A stretch of DNA of 64,000 nucleotides from Bradyrhizobium sp. NDS-1 (GCF_032918005.1 NZ_CP136628.1:3023501-3087500), one strand, 5' to 3'. Numbered from the stretch's first letter, positions 8,691-17,311 are shown. Made by a program: numbers and translations. The notes: generated from the sequence alone by a model not told the origin.

Positions 8691-10088
8691 CTATGCCGCC
8701 CCCACCCAATTGCCGTGAAAACCATCGGGCACGCGGTGGCCGAGCTGCACCAGCGCGACGGGTCCCGCCTCGACATCGGTGGCGTTGAACACGGCAAGGT
8801 CGCTGCGGTTCTCCCGCGCGCGCCAGACCACCGCCAGCAGCCAGCCATCGCCCTCAGTCGCATCCTTCGATCGTTCGACGAATACCGGCTCGGAGATGGT
8901 GTCGCCGGCCGGCAGCAGATAATGGCCGAGCCGCCGGCCGTAGCCGTCGACATGGACGACGCCGGAGAGCGCGCCGAACATCGCCAGCCGCGGGTTGGCG
9001 CAGGCGTACCAGCCGTGACGGTTTCTCAGCCCGGCGCGGCGGTCGTCGATGCGCGGGAATTCGCCGGTGAGATCGTCCAGATAGGTCTGCTGGAAGCGGT
9101 CGGTATTGCCTGAGAGGTCGAAGGTCCAGCGGCAATGCCGGGCGCGCGACTTCTCCGGATCGGTTGGACGGCCGTCGGGATGGGGAAACAGCGGCGCCTC
9201 CTCGAACTGCATGACGTCGGCGACGATGCGGTTCCCGTCCTCCCACGCATTCATGACGTGGAAGACGTAGCAGGCCTCAGCTCGAAACCAGACGATCTCC
9301 TTGGTCGTGCCGCTCCGCTTCATCACGCCGACATAGGCGCCCTTGTCCGGCTCCCAGGCATAGGGGGGCCGTCCGCTCATTGCGCGCTCCATGCTGCCGG
9401 TAATGGGGAGGATCGGAAACAGCACGTGGTTCGCGGTGACGATGAAGTCGTGCACCATGCTGGCATAGGGCGCCTCGAACCGCTCGATGCGCGTCGCCTT
9501 GCCGGAGGCATCGATCGAGCCGTAGGAGAGGGCAGGCGTCAGCGGACCTGCCGCGTTGTAGCCGAAGAACACCAGCTCACCGGTCACAGGGTCGATCTTC
9601 GGATGCGCCGTGAAACTGCCGGCGACGCGTCCCTGGTAATCGTGATAGCCGCGCGTTGCCAGCGTGCCCGGCTCGATCTCGGTCGGCAGATGCGCTTCTT
9701 CAAGCGCCAGCAGCTTGCCGGCATGGAAGATGATGTTGGTGTTGGCAACGCCGCCATCGGTGAGATCGGCGGGAGCATCCGGCAGCTTGCGGCCGAAGCC
9801 GCCGAACAGGGCGCGGCCGGCATCATGCTCGGCGAGCCATTTCGGCGTGCGGACCCAGCGATTGCGATAGCTGGCGCGGCCGTTCTCGAGATGGAAGGCG
9901 TGCAGCATGCCATCGCCGACGAACCAATGCGCGCCGGGAGATTCGAACTGCGGATTGGGGCCGTTGCGATAGAGCACGCCGTTCAGCTCGCGCGGCAATT
10001 CGCCGATGATCTTCAGGAAGGGCGCGTCCGCTTCGAACGGGATCGGCGCGATATTGTTGCGGCGCTCGGTGACGGAGTCGTGCTGCAC
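8691..10088 (-). CDS. Carotenoid cleavage oxygenase family protein
   Basis: A 465-residue non-heme iron dioxygenase of the carotenoid/lignostilbene cleavage family. The four Fe(II)-binding histidines are visible at about H162 (TAHPKID), H213 (MVHDFIV), H277 (VFHVMNAWEDG) and H458 (GFHGNW). The N-terminal segment GVLYRNGPNPQF is also family-typical. It would split a conjugated C=C bond in a carotenoid, apocarotenoid or stilbene; the substrate is unknown. GGAGG precedes the ATG. Its promoter carries a perfect palindrome (10103-10121) over the transcription start, and the divergent TetR gene is the obvious regulator. Confidence 0.9.
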   Translation of the reverse strand: MQHDSVTERRNNIAPIPFEADAPFLKIIGELPRELNGVLYRNGPNPQFESPGAHWFVGDGMLHAFHLENGRASYRNRWVRTPKWLAEHDAGRALFGGFGRKLPDAPADLTDGGVANTNIIFHAGKLLALEEAHLPTEIEPGTLATRGYHDYQGRVAGSFTAHPKIDPVTGELVFFGYNAAGPLTPALSYGSIDASGKATRIERFEAPYASMVHDFIVTANHVLFPILPITGSMERAMSGRPPYAWEPDKGAYVGVMKRSGTTKEIVWFRAEACYVFHVMNAWEDGNRIVADVMQFEEAPLFPHPDGRPTDPEKSRARHCRWTFDLSGNTDRFQQTYLDDLTGEFPRIDDRRAGLRNRHGWYACANPRLAMFGALSGVVHVDGYGRRLGHYLLPAGDTISEPVFVERSKDATEGDGWLLAVVWRARENRSDLAVFNATDVEAGPVALVQLGHRVPDGFHGNWVGAA

Positions 10089-10102
10089 GGCATATCCTCC
10101 CT

Positions 10103-10121
10103 ATCTTTACATCGTAAAGAT
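10103..10121. promoter_or_regulatory. TetR-type operator, perfect palindrome
   Basis: ATCTTTAC-ATC-GTAAAGAT, two 8-bp arms with a 3-bp spacer. It lies just downstream of the -10 of the oxygenase promoter, so a bound repressor would block transcription start. Confidence 0.8.
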
Positions 10122-10150
10122 TAGATAGCGCCGATTGCCGCATCAGTCAA
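10122..10150 (-). promoter_or_regulatory. Sigma-70 type promoter of the carotenoid oxygenase
   Basis: On the minus strand TTGACT (10150-10145), a 17-bp spacer, and TATCTA (10127-10122). Spacing is ideal and the element sits about 40 bp before the oxygenase start. Confidence 0.7.
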
Positions 10151-10155
10151 GCGAA

Positions 10156-10187
10156 ATCTTTACACTGTCAATATTGCGTCATATAGC
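10156..10187 (+). promoter_or_regulatory. Promoter and second operator of the TetR gene
   Basis: TTTACA (10159-10164), a 17-bp spacer and TATAGC (10182-10187). The -35 is embedded in ATCTTTAC-N3-GTCAATAT (10156-10174), an imperfect copy of the operator, which suggests autoregulation. The ATG at 10194 is only 7 bp past the -10, so the transcript may be leaderless. Confidence 0.6.
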
Positions 10188-10193
10188 TTGCAA

Positions 10194-10925
10194 ATGACCA
10201 AGACCGACACCAAGAGCGACACCGCGCGAAGCTCGCGCGCCCCCAGAAGAGCGGCCTCGATCGCGGCACCGCGTGCACCACGCCGCGCGGGAAGCGCGAA
10301 GACCGAGACGCCGTACCATCACGGCGCCCTGCGCGAGGCGCTGCTCGAGGCCGCCGAACGGGTGCTGGAACGCGATGGGCTCGCCGGTCTCACATTGCGC
10401 GCCGTGGCGCGCGAGGCGGGCGTCTCGCATGCCGCCCCCACCCATCACTTCGGCGACCTCACCGGGCTGCTGAGCGAGCTTGCGGCGATCGGCTTCCGCC
10501 AGTTCAACGACGCGATGGCTGCCTCGTCCAATGCCGCCTCCACGCCGCTCGAGCATGCGCTGGCGCGCCCGAAAGCCTATGTTGCCTACGCGCAGGCTCA
10601 TCCCGGCATGTACGGCATCATGTTCCGCACCGAGCGGCTCGATTATTCCAGGCCCTCGCTGCACGAGGCGGCCGAAGCCTCCTTCGCCGGACTTGCGAAT
10701 GCGGTCGGCATGATGCGGCAGGAGCAGATCAGCGGCGACGCGCTGACGCTGAACCAGGGCGCCGCGATCGCACGGGCCTGGTCCATGGTCCACGGCTTCA
10801 CCACGCTTCTGCTCGACGGCCGACTGAAGGATATTCTGGAGCGGCTGCCGGAAGGAACCACGGCCGAGCGGCTCCTGGAGGCGATGCTGACCGCGCCCGT
10901 TACGGCGAAGCTGCCGAGCTGCTGA
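10194..10925 (+). CDS. TetR/AcrR family transcriptional regulator
   Basis: A 243-residue regulator. After an Arg/Ala-rich, probably disordered N-terminal 38 residues comes the TetR helix-turn-helix, recognisable from REALLEAAERVLERDGLAGL through EAGVSHAAPTHHFGDLTGLL. The rest is an all-helical ligand and dimerisation domain. It is divergent from the carotenoid oxygenase, and operators in the gap suggest it represses that gene and itself. An in-frame TTG lies two codons earlier. The ligand is unknown; an oxygenase substrate or product would fit. Confidence 0.85.
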   Translation: MTKTDTKSDTARSSRAPRRAASIAAPRAPRRAGSAKTETPYHHGALREALLEAAERVLERDGLAGLTLRAVAREAGVSHAAPTHHFGDLTGLLSELAAIGFRQFNDAMAASSNAASTPLEHALARPKAYVAYAQAHPGMYGIMFRTERLDYSRPSLHEAAEASFAGLANAVGMMRQEQISGDALTLNQGAAIARAWSMVHGFTTLLLDGRLKDILERLPEGTTAERLLEAMLTAPVTAKLPSC

Positions 10926-10971
10926 TCGACGGACCTGCGCAACTCTTGCCGTGATCAGGCGTTGACGCCGC

Positions 10972-11607
10972 ATGGCAAAAACAGCTCGTGCTCCCTGGAA
11001 ACGCTCGAATCCCCGCAAGCGGGCCGGCAAGTCCTCAAAGCATCTCAGTCCCGCGCAGAAATCGGCGGCAAAAGCGCGCGCCCGCCGCGCTGGTCGCTCT
11101 TATCCCAACCTCGTGGACAACATGCGCATGGCAGCGAAGAAGAAATCCTCCAAGACCAAGAGCTCCAAGAAAACTTCAAGGTCGAAAACGTCAAAAGAAA
11201 AGTCGAAGACGTCTGCGAAGAAGACCCGCAAGCGCACCACGAAGAAAGCCAAGACCCGCAAGCGCAGCGCATCCGCGCGCGAAAGGGATCCACGCGGCGG
11301 CCTGACCGCGGCGGGCCGCAAGGCGTTTGCGCGCAAGCAGGGCGCCCAATTGCGGCCCGGCGTCACCAAGAAGGAATCAGAGATGACGCCACAGGAGATG
11401 CGGCGGAAAGGCAGCTGGGCCGTGCGCTTCTATGGCCGCACGAAACTGCCGCCGCTGGTCGATGCGGAGGGGCAGCCGACCCGCCACGCATTGTCGGCGC
11501 ATGCCTGGGGCGAGCCGGTTCCGAAAACGGTGGCGGCGGCGCGGCGCATCGCGGCCAAGGGAGAACGGCTGCTGGCGCGCTATCGGCGCGCCAAGGCGAG
11601 AGGCTAG
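10972..11607 (+). CDS. Lysine-rich basic protein with C-terminal DUF6321-like domain
   Basis: A 211-residue, extremely basic protein. Residues 1-105 are Lys/Ser/Arg-rich low-complexity sequence (KKKSSKTKSSKKTSRSK) resembling histone H1 tails. The C-terminal 100 residues are a compact conserved segment (DPRGGLTAAGRKAFARKQGA, WAVRFYGR, HALSAHAWGEPVP) of the type I know as DUF6321. Nucleic-acid binding is likely from charge, but no catalytic motif is seen. It lies 46 bp after the TetR gene and under 1 kb from a SET-domain protein gene with a similar tail. Confidence 0.7.
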   Translation: MAKTARAPWKRSNPRKRAGKSSKHLSPAQKSAAKARARRAGRSYPNLVDNMRMAAKKKSSKTKSSKKTSRSKTSKEKSKTSAKKTRKRTTKKAKTRKRSASARERDPRGGLTAAGRKAFARKQGAQLRPGVTKKESEMTPQEMRRKGSWAVRFYGRTKLPPLVDAEGQPTRHALSAHAWGEPVPKTVAAARRIAAKGERLLARYRRAKARG

Positions 11608-12212
11608 CGCATCGTCGCGAGCTCGACGGCGCGGCCGCGCGTGCCGATGATCTTCACCTCGTCCTTGCCGCAGGTGAAGCCGCGGGCGAGATCGTCGGCG
11701 GCCTTGCGTGCGAGCTCATTGGCGGTGGGATTGGCGGCCGCATCGACATAGGCGACATGGCAGACCGCGCCCGGCGGCAGTCGGGTCACGACCAGCATGG
11801 CCCTGGTGTTCGGCCGCCCCTGCTTGTCGGGATCGCTGCTGTCGGCGATATGCCAGCGCTGGATGATCGCGAACGGCTTTGCGTCCATGGCGCGCCATTC
11901 GATGGTCGTCTCGGAAGAATTGAACGGGCCGAACCAGACTTGGGCCGCAGGTTCCTCCGCCGCTTTCTTGCGGTTGCGCCCGACGGAGACGATTTCGCGA
12001 AGATCGTCCTCGGCGATCAGCACCATGAGACCGTCCTTGCCCGGACAGATGCGCGTCGTGCTGCCGTCGAGCTCGCTGGGCTTGCCGATCTGGCGGCAGT
12101 TCTTTGGCGCCGTCGAGGTGTAGGTGCTGCCCATGGATTGGGCGCTGGCGCTGTTGAGCCCGATACAAATCATCAAGGCAGCGAGGCCAGTGCGGGTGAA
12201 GTGGTTCATCAT
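11604..12212 (-). CDS. Exported hypothetical protein
   Basis: A 202-residue protein with a Sec signal peptide (MMNHFTRTGLAALMICIGLN, cleavage after SASAQ). The mature chain holds Cys in pairs (KNCRQIG/RICPGKDG and AVCHVAYVD/FTCGKDE), suggesting two disulfides. No family name recognised. Two adjacent ATGs (12212, 12209) can start it; the codon at 12245 would add charged residues ahead of the signal. Its stop overlaps the convergent lysine-rich gene by 4 bp. Confidence 0.6.
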   Translation of the reverse strand: MMNHFTRTGLAALMICIGLNSASAQSMGSTYTSTAPKNCRQIGKPSELDGSTTRICPGKDGLMVLIAEDDLREIVSVGRNRKKAAEEPAAQVWFGPFNSSETTIEWRAMDAKPFAIIQRWHIADSSDPDKQGRPNTRAMLVVTRLPPGAVCHVAYVDAAANPTANELARKAADDLARGFTCGKDEVKIIGTRGRAVELATMR

Positions 12213-12373
12213 GAGGGCTTTGACGGTACGGGAACTTCGTACCATCAGACGTCTTCATTGTGGGCAAGGTTCAAACAGGGGCGGGATATACCTGACAGCG
12301 GCGCGGAATCGTTCTAGAAGAGCGGATTCGCTTTGGGCCCTCCAGCCTCGTTCGCGTCCTCCTTTATTTGATC

Positions 12374-12943
12374 ATGCCAGCCACATCGTCGAACAAACCC
12401 TATCGCGTCGGCCGCTCCAAGACCGGACTCGGCCTCTTCGCCACCAAGCCGATCAAGAAGGGCACCCGGATCATCCGCTATTACGGACCGATCCTGGATT
12501 CGCGGATTCCCGCCCACGACGAGATCGAGAACAAATATCTGTTCGAGCTCAACGGGCGCTGGACCATCGACGGCTCGGTGCGCAAGAACCTCGCCCGCTA
12601 CATCAACCATTCCTGCCGTCCCAATGCGGAATCCGACGTCCGCCCGCGCGAGCGCAAGGTCTTCATCCGCGCGATCAAGAACATCGAGCCGGGCGACGAG
12701 ATCAACTACGATTACGGCACCGACTATTTCAAAGCCTATCTGAAGCCGATCGGCTGCAAGTGCGACTCCTGCGAGAAGAAGCGCAAGAAGCTGCGCGCCG
12801 AAGCGCGGGCGGAAGCCGCCAAGGTGAAGGCGCGCAAGGCCAAGAAGGTGGTCGCCAAGGCTTCGAAGACCAAAGCCGCCGCCAAAAAGAAGAAGCTCAA
12901 CGGCAAGCACTTCGCCGGCAAGGCCGGCCGGGCCAAGGTGTAG
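12374..12943 (+). CDS. SET-domain protein lysine methyltransferase with lysine-rich tail
   Basis: A 189-residue protein. Residues 8-125 form a SET domain: N-terminal GLGLFATKPIKKG, the catalytic pseudoknot ARYINHSCRPN (about 74-84) and GDEINYDYG (about 107-115). A post-SET CKCDSC zinc motif follows (about 128-133). The last 55 residues are a Lys/Ala-rich, histone-H1-like tail. SET enzymes transfer methyl groups from S-adenosylmethionine to lysine side chains; the bacterial target is unknown. The ATG at 12374 is chosen over a TTG at 12368. It stands alone; no SD is obvious. Confidence 0.85.
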   Translation: MPATSSNKPYRVGRSKTGLGLFATKPIKKGTRIIRYYGPILDSRIPAHDEIENKYLFELNGRWTIDGSVRKNLARYINHSCRPNAESDVRPRERKVFIRAIKNIEPGDEINYDYGTDYFKAYLKPIGCKCDSCEKKRKKLRAEARAEAAKVKARKAKKVVAKASKTKAAAKKKKLNGKHFAGKAGRAKV

Positions 12944-13015
12944 CGCTTCTTTCGTGGTCTGACAGCGTCAGGATCGCCGCGAATGAGCTGATGCGGGTCC
13001 CTTCTCGCGCCCTGC

Positions 13016-13546
13016 TCAGTCCTCGTCCTGCCACCTGCGCAGATCTGTCTGGTCATGATAGGCCATGCGGTCCGGCGTGGTGATGAATTCCATCGTCGTG
13101 CCCCATGGCATGCGGCAGTAGCAGACCTTGTTTCCAGGACCTTTCTCGGTTGCATAGGGAATAGCGCGCGGCGCGGTGAGAGGAGTGCCTCCCGCCTTCG
13201 CGAAGCGCTCGACCGATGCGTCGATGTCGTCGGTGTAGAGAGCGAAGTGCGTGATGCCGAGGTCGCTCGCCCGGATCGGCTTTGCTTGCTCGGGACCGTG
13301 CATCTCGAAGAGCTCGATATCGGGTCCGGTGCCGATCTTGACCATCGCCTGCGCACGCACGACCGTTCCGGGAAAAGCGCCGACGGCCCGTTCGAATTCG
13401 GGTCCGTGCCGCGGCGGATCCGGCGGTCCGAAGGACTGGTAGATCACCTGGCCGCCGAAAGCTTCCACCAGGAACGATTTTGCTGCTTCGATGTCGGGCA
13501 CCGTGATGCCGATATGATTGACGCCGCGAATGACGGGTGCAGTCAT
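13016..13546 (-). CDS. VOC family protein (glyoxalase/dioxygenase superfamily)
   Basis: A 176-residue vicinal-oxygen-chelate fold protein. The first module begins GVNHIGITVPDIEAAKSFLV, with a candidate metal-binding His, and the second includes LGITHFALYTDDIDASVERF. The C-terminal GTTMEFITTPD supplies a plausible Glu ligand. Members act as glyoxalases, dioxygenases or isomerases; which applies is not visible. AAGGAG lies 8 bp before the ATG. Together with the hydrolase and SDR upstream on the same strand it may form a small catabolic operon controlled from the SDR/LysR gap. Confidence 0.8.
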   Translation of the reverse strand: MTAPVIRGVNHIGITVPDIEAAKSFLVEAFGGQVIYQSFGPPDPPRHGPEFERAVGAFPGTVVRAQAMVKIGTGPDIELFEMHGPEQAKPIRASDLGITHFALYTDDIDASVERFAKAGGTPLTAPRAIPYATEKGPGNKVCYCRMPWGTTMEFITTPDRMAYHDQTDLRRWQDED

Positions 13547-13648
13547 GACAGTCTCCTTTGCTGTTTAATCGATCCATCGCGATCGCTGCGGTGCAATTCG
13601 CGGCAGCCTCGCGATCCGCCCGGCCCAAGACGGCGCGGGCGCTGAGTT

Positions 13649-14497
13649 TCAATTGGCCTTGAGGAAATCGATCAGGGCGGCTGCGACTTCATCCGGCCGC
13701 TCGTCCGCGACATAGTGGCTGCATCGCGCGATCGAGCCGCCCCTCACATTGGTGGCGAACTCCTTGAGCATCGGCACCATCTGAGCGCCGAACCGCTGGT
13801 CCCCACCCAGGCCAAGCACCGGTATCTCGAGCGGTTGCTTCTTGTACGCGAGCGCAGTCGCATGATCGGCGGCGAGCGTGCGGTACCATTCCATGCCGCC
13901 ACGCGTGCGGCCAGGAAGCGCCATCGCCTTAGCGTAGATCTCGATGTCCGCCGGGTTGAAGGTGCTGTGATCGTAGAACCGCTCTGCCATGAAGGTCGAA
14001 ACATAGTCATATTCACGGCCATGAATCAGGCGCTCGGGTAAGTCCCGGTTCATGTGGAAGCTGAAGTGCCAGAGCCTTGCGGTCGTCGCTTCCCATCCGG
14101 TCCAGCCGGGAAGCGGAACGTCGAGGACGGCCAGGTGGGTAACGGCCTCTCGATGGATGGCGGCCTGCGGCAAGGCAACCATTCCGCCGATGTCATGTCC
14201 GCACACGGCGTAGCGTTGGTGCCCAAGGGCAACCATCACTTCATGCGCGTCGCGCGCCATCGTCGCCTTGTCATAGCCGTCGAGGGGGCAGTCGGAAAAG
14301 CCCGCGCCGCGCAGGTCCATGGCGACCACGCTGAAATGCTCGGCTAGCAGCGGCATCACTTTGTGCCATTCCCACCATGTTTCCGGCCAGCCGTGAAGCA
14401 GAAGGATCGGCGGGCCTGAACCCCCCGTCACGGCGTTGATCTTGATGCCATTCACCGGCACCAGCTGCTGGGTAAACCCGTTCAAAGCTGCGATCAT
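13649..14497 (-). CDS. Alpha/beta hydrolase, epoxide-hydrolase-like
   Basis: A 282-residue alpha/beta hydrolase. The oxyanion segment LLHGWPETWWEWH and the nucleophile elbow GHDIGG (Asp nucleophile) follow the pattern of epoxide hydrolases and haloalkane dehalogenases. The HGWPETW start favours epoxide hydrolase. The catalytic His is probably in RCSHYVADERPDEV near the C-terminus. Cytosolic, no signal peptide. It lies between the VOC and SDR genes on the same strand with gaps of 102 and 47 bp, so co-transcription is likely. Confidence 0.85.
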   Translation of the reverse strand: MIAALNGFTQQLVPVNGIKINAVTGGSGPPILLLHGWPETWWEWHKVMPLLAEHFSVVAMDLRGAGFSDCPLDGYDKATMARDAHEVMVALGHQRYAVCGHDIGGMVALPQAAIHREAVTHLAVLDVPLPGWTGWEATTARLWHFSFHMNRDLPERLIHGREYDYVSTFMAERFYDHSTFNPADIEIYAKAMALPGRTRGGMEWYRTLAADHATALAYKKQPLEIPVLGLGGDQRFGAQMVPMLKEFATNVRGGSIARCSHYVADERPDEVAAALIDFLKAN

Positions 14498-14544
14498 GAT
14501 CGCTTCCAGTCAGATGGGTGTCAGATAGAGCGCGTGCACAGCGC

Positions 14545-15369
14545 TCAGGGCTGGTCGAAATCAGTGGCGATCGTGATGTCACGCCAGGCGTCGATGTCAC
14601 TGCGGAAGGCCGCCAGCTTTCTCTCGGCGATCGCGTGCGCGGCGGGGCCGAGCGGCAGATGGAGCGGGGAGTCCTCGGCGTCGACGGCCTGCAGGATCAC
14701 CGCGATCGCCTTGTCGGGATCGCCCGCCTGATTGCCGTTGCTGGTTTCGCGATAGTGTTTGCGTGAGCTTGCGGCATATTCAGGCATCTCGTTGGCCGCC
14801 ATCATGATCGATCGGCCAAGGAAATCGGTGCGAAACGGCCCGGGTTCGACGACCAGCACGCGGACTCCGAACGGCTTCAGCTCGCCGGCGAGCGCTTCGG
14901 AAATTCCTTCCACAGCAAACTTGGCGGCGTGGTAATAGCCTCCGCCGCCGCGGCCCTCGATACCCGCACCGGACGACATGTTGACGATCGTTCCGCCCGA
15001 ACGTCGTAAGACGGGTAGCGCGGCTCTGGTGGTTTCGATCAGACCGAAGACGTTTACATCGAACATCGGCCGATATTCTTCGGGCGTGCCTTCCTCGATC
15101 GCGCCGAACAGTGCGTAGCCGGCATTGTTCACGAGCACGTCAAACCCGCCAAATGTCTCGACCGCCTTCGCAACCGCTGCCTTGGCTGCCGCCGCATCGG
15201 TCACGTCGAGTGGCAAGGTGATCATGCGGCCGCCGAAAGGCTCAGCCATTGCCCGGATCGATCTGACATTGCGGGCCGTCGCTATAACCCGATCGCCGCG
15301 CTGGGCTGCAGCGAGCGCGAGCCGCTGGCCGAAGCCGCTTGAGCAGCCTGTGATGAGCCAGGTTTTCAT
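14545..15369 (-). CDS. Short-chain dehydrogenase/reductase (SDR)
   Basis: A 274-residue classical SDR. The nucleotide-binding motif TGCSSGFG (TGxxxGxG) lies near residue 8, NNAG near 83, and the catalytic Ser with YxxxK appears as MSSGAG then YYHAAKFAVEG. An NAD(P)H-dependent oxidation or reduction of an alcohol or ketone is expected. The start at 15369 has GGAGAAGTT before it; an upstream codon at 15411 would add 14 residues. It is divergent from a LysR gene with a LysR-type box in between, so it is a probable LysR target. Confidence 0.85.
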   Translation of the reverse strand: MKTWLITGCSSGFGQRLALAAAQRGDRVIATARNVRSIRAMAEPFGGRMITLPLDVTDAAAAKAAVAKAVETFGGFDVLVNNAGYALFGAIEEGTPEEYRPMFDVNVFGLIETTRAALPVLRRSGGTIVNMSSGAGIEGRGGGGYYHAAKFAVEGISEALAGELKPFGVRVLVVEPGPFRTDFLGRSIMMAANEMPEYAASSRKHYRETSNGNQAGDPDKAIAVILQAVDAEDSPLHLPLGPAAHAIAERKLAAFRSDIDAWRDITIATDFDQP

Positions 15370-15454
15370 AACTTCTTCTCCGAGTTGTTTCACCCACGCA
15401 GCCGCCCTCATGGGGGCGGAATTCCCAGAAGGACGCGCTTCGGACGATGGCGGG

Positions 15455-15472
15455 AATCTAGCTGCTTAGATT
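15455..15472. promoter_or_regulatory. LysR-type binding box (T-N11-A)
   Basis: AATCTA-GCTGCT-TAGATT: two 6-bp inverted arms around 6 bp, containing the T-N11-A core. It lies in the gap between the divergent SDR and LysR genes. Confidence 0.6.
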
Positions 15473-15529
15473 TGTTCGTTAAGTGATGTTCCTGTACTCT
15501 CGGCGTTCAGTTTTGTGTGGGTGGTCGCG

Positions 15530-16384
15530 ATGGAATGGAGTGACGTCAGAATCTTTCTTGCTATTGCGAGATCCGGCACGCTCGGAGGCGCCGCGCGTTC
15601 GCTTCGGACAAGCCATCCGACCGTCGGCAGGCGCCTTCGCGCACTCGAGCAGGCAATCGGTCACACGCTCTTCCAGCGCACAGCGGACGGTCTTGTTCTG
15701 ACCGATGAGGGCCACGGAATCATCGCGCTGGCCGAGCAAATGGAAGAAGGCGCGCTGGCCATGGAGCGCCGGCTTGCGGGACGGGAGCAGAATCTCAAAG
15801 GCAATCTGCGCATTTCATCAACGGACTGGTTCGGGGCCTATGTCCTGCCTCCCATTCTGGCGGATTTCTCGAACGCATACCCCAATGTCGACGTTGAAAT
15901 CCTGACCGGCACGCGCCGGTTCAGCCTCGCCCAGCGGGAGGCCGAAGTCGCTTTTCGTGCCGTTCCGTTCGACACTGCCGATGTGATCCAGCGGCGGCTC
16001 TTCAGGCTCGAATACGGCGTCTACATCGCGGAGGAGGCGGCTGATCCCAAATATGGCGATGGGGCTGGTTTCCGGCTGATCGCGCCATCCACGCCCCACT
16101 TCCCCGACATCGCGTGGCTCATCGAGAGTTTCCCCAACGCAAGACCGCTCCTGCGATCGAACAACCGCAACGTCCAGGGACGCATGTGCAGGGAAGGCGT
16201 CGGCATCGCTGTCCTGCCCCGCGTCGTCGGCAATCAGATCCCTGGTATCCGTCGACTGGATCTGCCGACGCTGCCGCCAGCGCGAGACATTTGGATGGGA
16301 TACCACCGAGACCTACGGCGTCTTGGGCGTCTTCGCGCGTTCATTTCGACGGTATCGGACCATCTCGTGAACGCAGCCGCATAG
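15530..16384 (+). CDS. LysR family transcriptional regulator
   Basis: A 284-residue LTTR. The N-terminal winged helix-turn-helix runs from MEWSDVRIFLAIARSGTLGG to QRTADGLVLTDEG. The remainder is the effector-binding periplasmic-protein-like domain (LKGNLRISSTDWFGAYVLPP onward). The start at 15530 puts the HTH at the usual distance; a GTG at 15515 is possible. It is divergent from the SDR-hydrolase-VOC genes and shares with them a T-N11-A box, which suggests it controls that operon. The inducer is unknown. Confidence 0.88.
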   Translation: MEWSDVRIFLAIARSGTLGGAARSLRTSHPTVGRRLRALEQAIGHTLFQRTADGLVLTDEGHGIIALAEQMEEGALAMERRLAGREQNLKGNLRISSTDWFGAYVLPPILADFSNAYPNVDVEILTGTRRFSLAQREAEVAFRAVPFDTADVIQRRLFRLEYGVYIAEEAADPKYGDGAGFRLIAPSTPHFPDIAWLIESFPNARPLLRSNNRNVQGRMCREGVGIAVLPRVVGNQIPGIRRLDLPTLPPARDIWMGYHRDLRRLGRLRAFISTVSDHLVNAAA

Positions 16385-16539
16385 CACGGCACGACCCGTC
16401 GGGCAAAACACCCCAAACCCGTCAATCCCTCCCGACAAAAATATATCGCTTTTCCGAATTTCGGATTTGTGGCATACGTCTTCCATCCCGGCCCTCCCAG
16501 AGGGGCGCTTCGCGATCGTCACGAGATGCGGGCCGGGGT

Positions 16540-17010
16540 GCGGTGGACGCGGTAGCGCCGGCGCGATTGGCGTGAGGACAGGGACGGGCGACCGTTGAGT
16601 CCCGGCACAACGCGCATACGACACGGCGCGGTCACAGCGGTTTGGTCAATGGTCCGGGGTGCGCACACTAAGCCCCGGACGCTGAGGCCAGGCCGTCCGC
16701 GGACGGAGAAGTCGTGTGGTCCCGACGCCCGGGGTTCTGGCGTCAAGGCTTGCGGTGATGCGGCGGCCCGACCGGGTACGTGCATCAGCCATCCGCGAGG
16801 CGACGGGGGCAATAGTGCAACGCTCCCCGAGGAGAGCACGAAGGACACCGTTAAAACCATCCGCGCAGGGAAGGCCGGGCGACCGGCATCACCTGTAGTC
16901 CAGCCCGTGTGCATTTTTCTTGTACACGGACTCGGGTGCCGCCGGCGCCCGGCCTTCCCTGCGCCCTTTGGCTATCAAGGGGCGCTGAGCGACAGCAAGC
17001 CTTGGGCGAA
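16540..17010. repeat. Structured non-coding repeat element
   Basis: No credible gene lies between 16385 and 17311. This part holds a perfect 19-bp inverted repeat (16863-16881 with 16946-16964, arm GCGCAGGGAAGGCCGGGCG) enclosing a second hairpin (CCGTGTGCA with TGTACACGG). I recall near-identical blocks in many copies in Bradyrhizobium genomes, where spurious 'hypothetical proteins' are annotated across them. It is followed by a family A palindrome at 17087. Whether it is transcribed as a stable RNA is unknown. Nothing is seen in 16385-16539. Confidence 0.6.
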
Positions 17011-17086
17011 ACGCGCCGCGAGACTGCGGAGGCGCGTCTGTAAGTTTAACTGAGAGTGGTAAGAATGCCGACGATGCACCTTGCTC

Positions 17087-17204
17087 CGTCATTGCGAGGA
17101 GCTCAGCGACAAAATTGCGTAGCAATTTTGCGCAGATGCGACAAAGCAATCCAGGCTGGTTCCGTAGAGGCAATCTGGATTGCTCCGCTACGCTCGCAAT
17201 GACA
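17087..17204. repeat. Palindromic intergenic repeat, family A (long form)
   Basis: Begins CGTCATTGCGAGGAG, ends CTCGCAATGACA, with an inner AAAATTGC/GCAATTTT pair and AAGCAATCCAG/CTGGATTGCT arms. Same long form as 3426-3541. Confidence 0.9.
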
Positions 17205-17311
17205 TGGAGAGGCGAGCGCCACGCGGGTGCTGTTGTGCCCCGGACGCGGCGTCCTTCGGCTCTGCGCCGCAACGCCAAAAGCGTTGCAGCGCGTCCGGGA
17301 CACGGGAGCCA

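Noticed and set aside
16595..17053. 152-residue open frame in the repeat region
   Set aside because: It lies wholly in the structured non-coding repeat; low-complexity Arg/Gly composition and no SD or homology.
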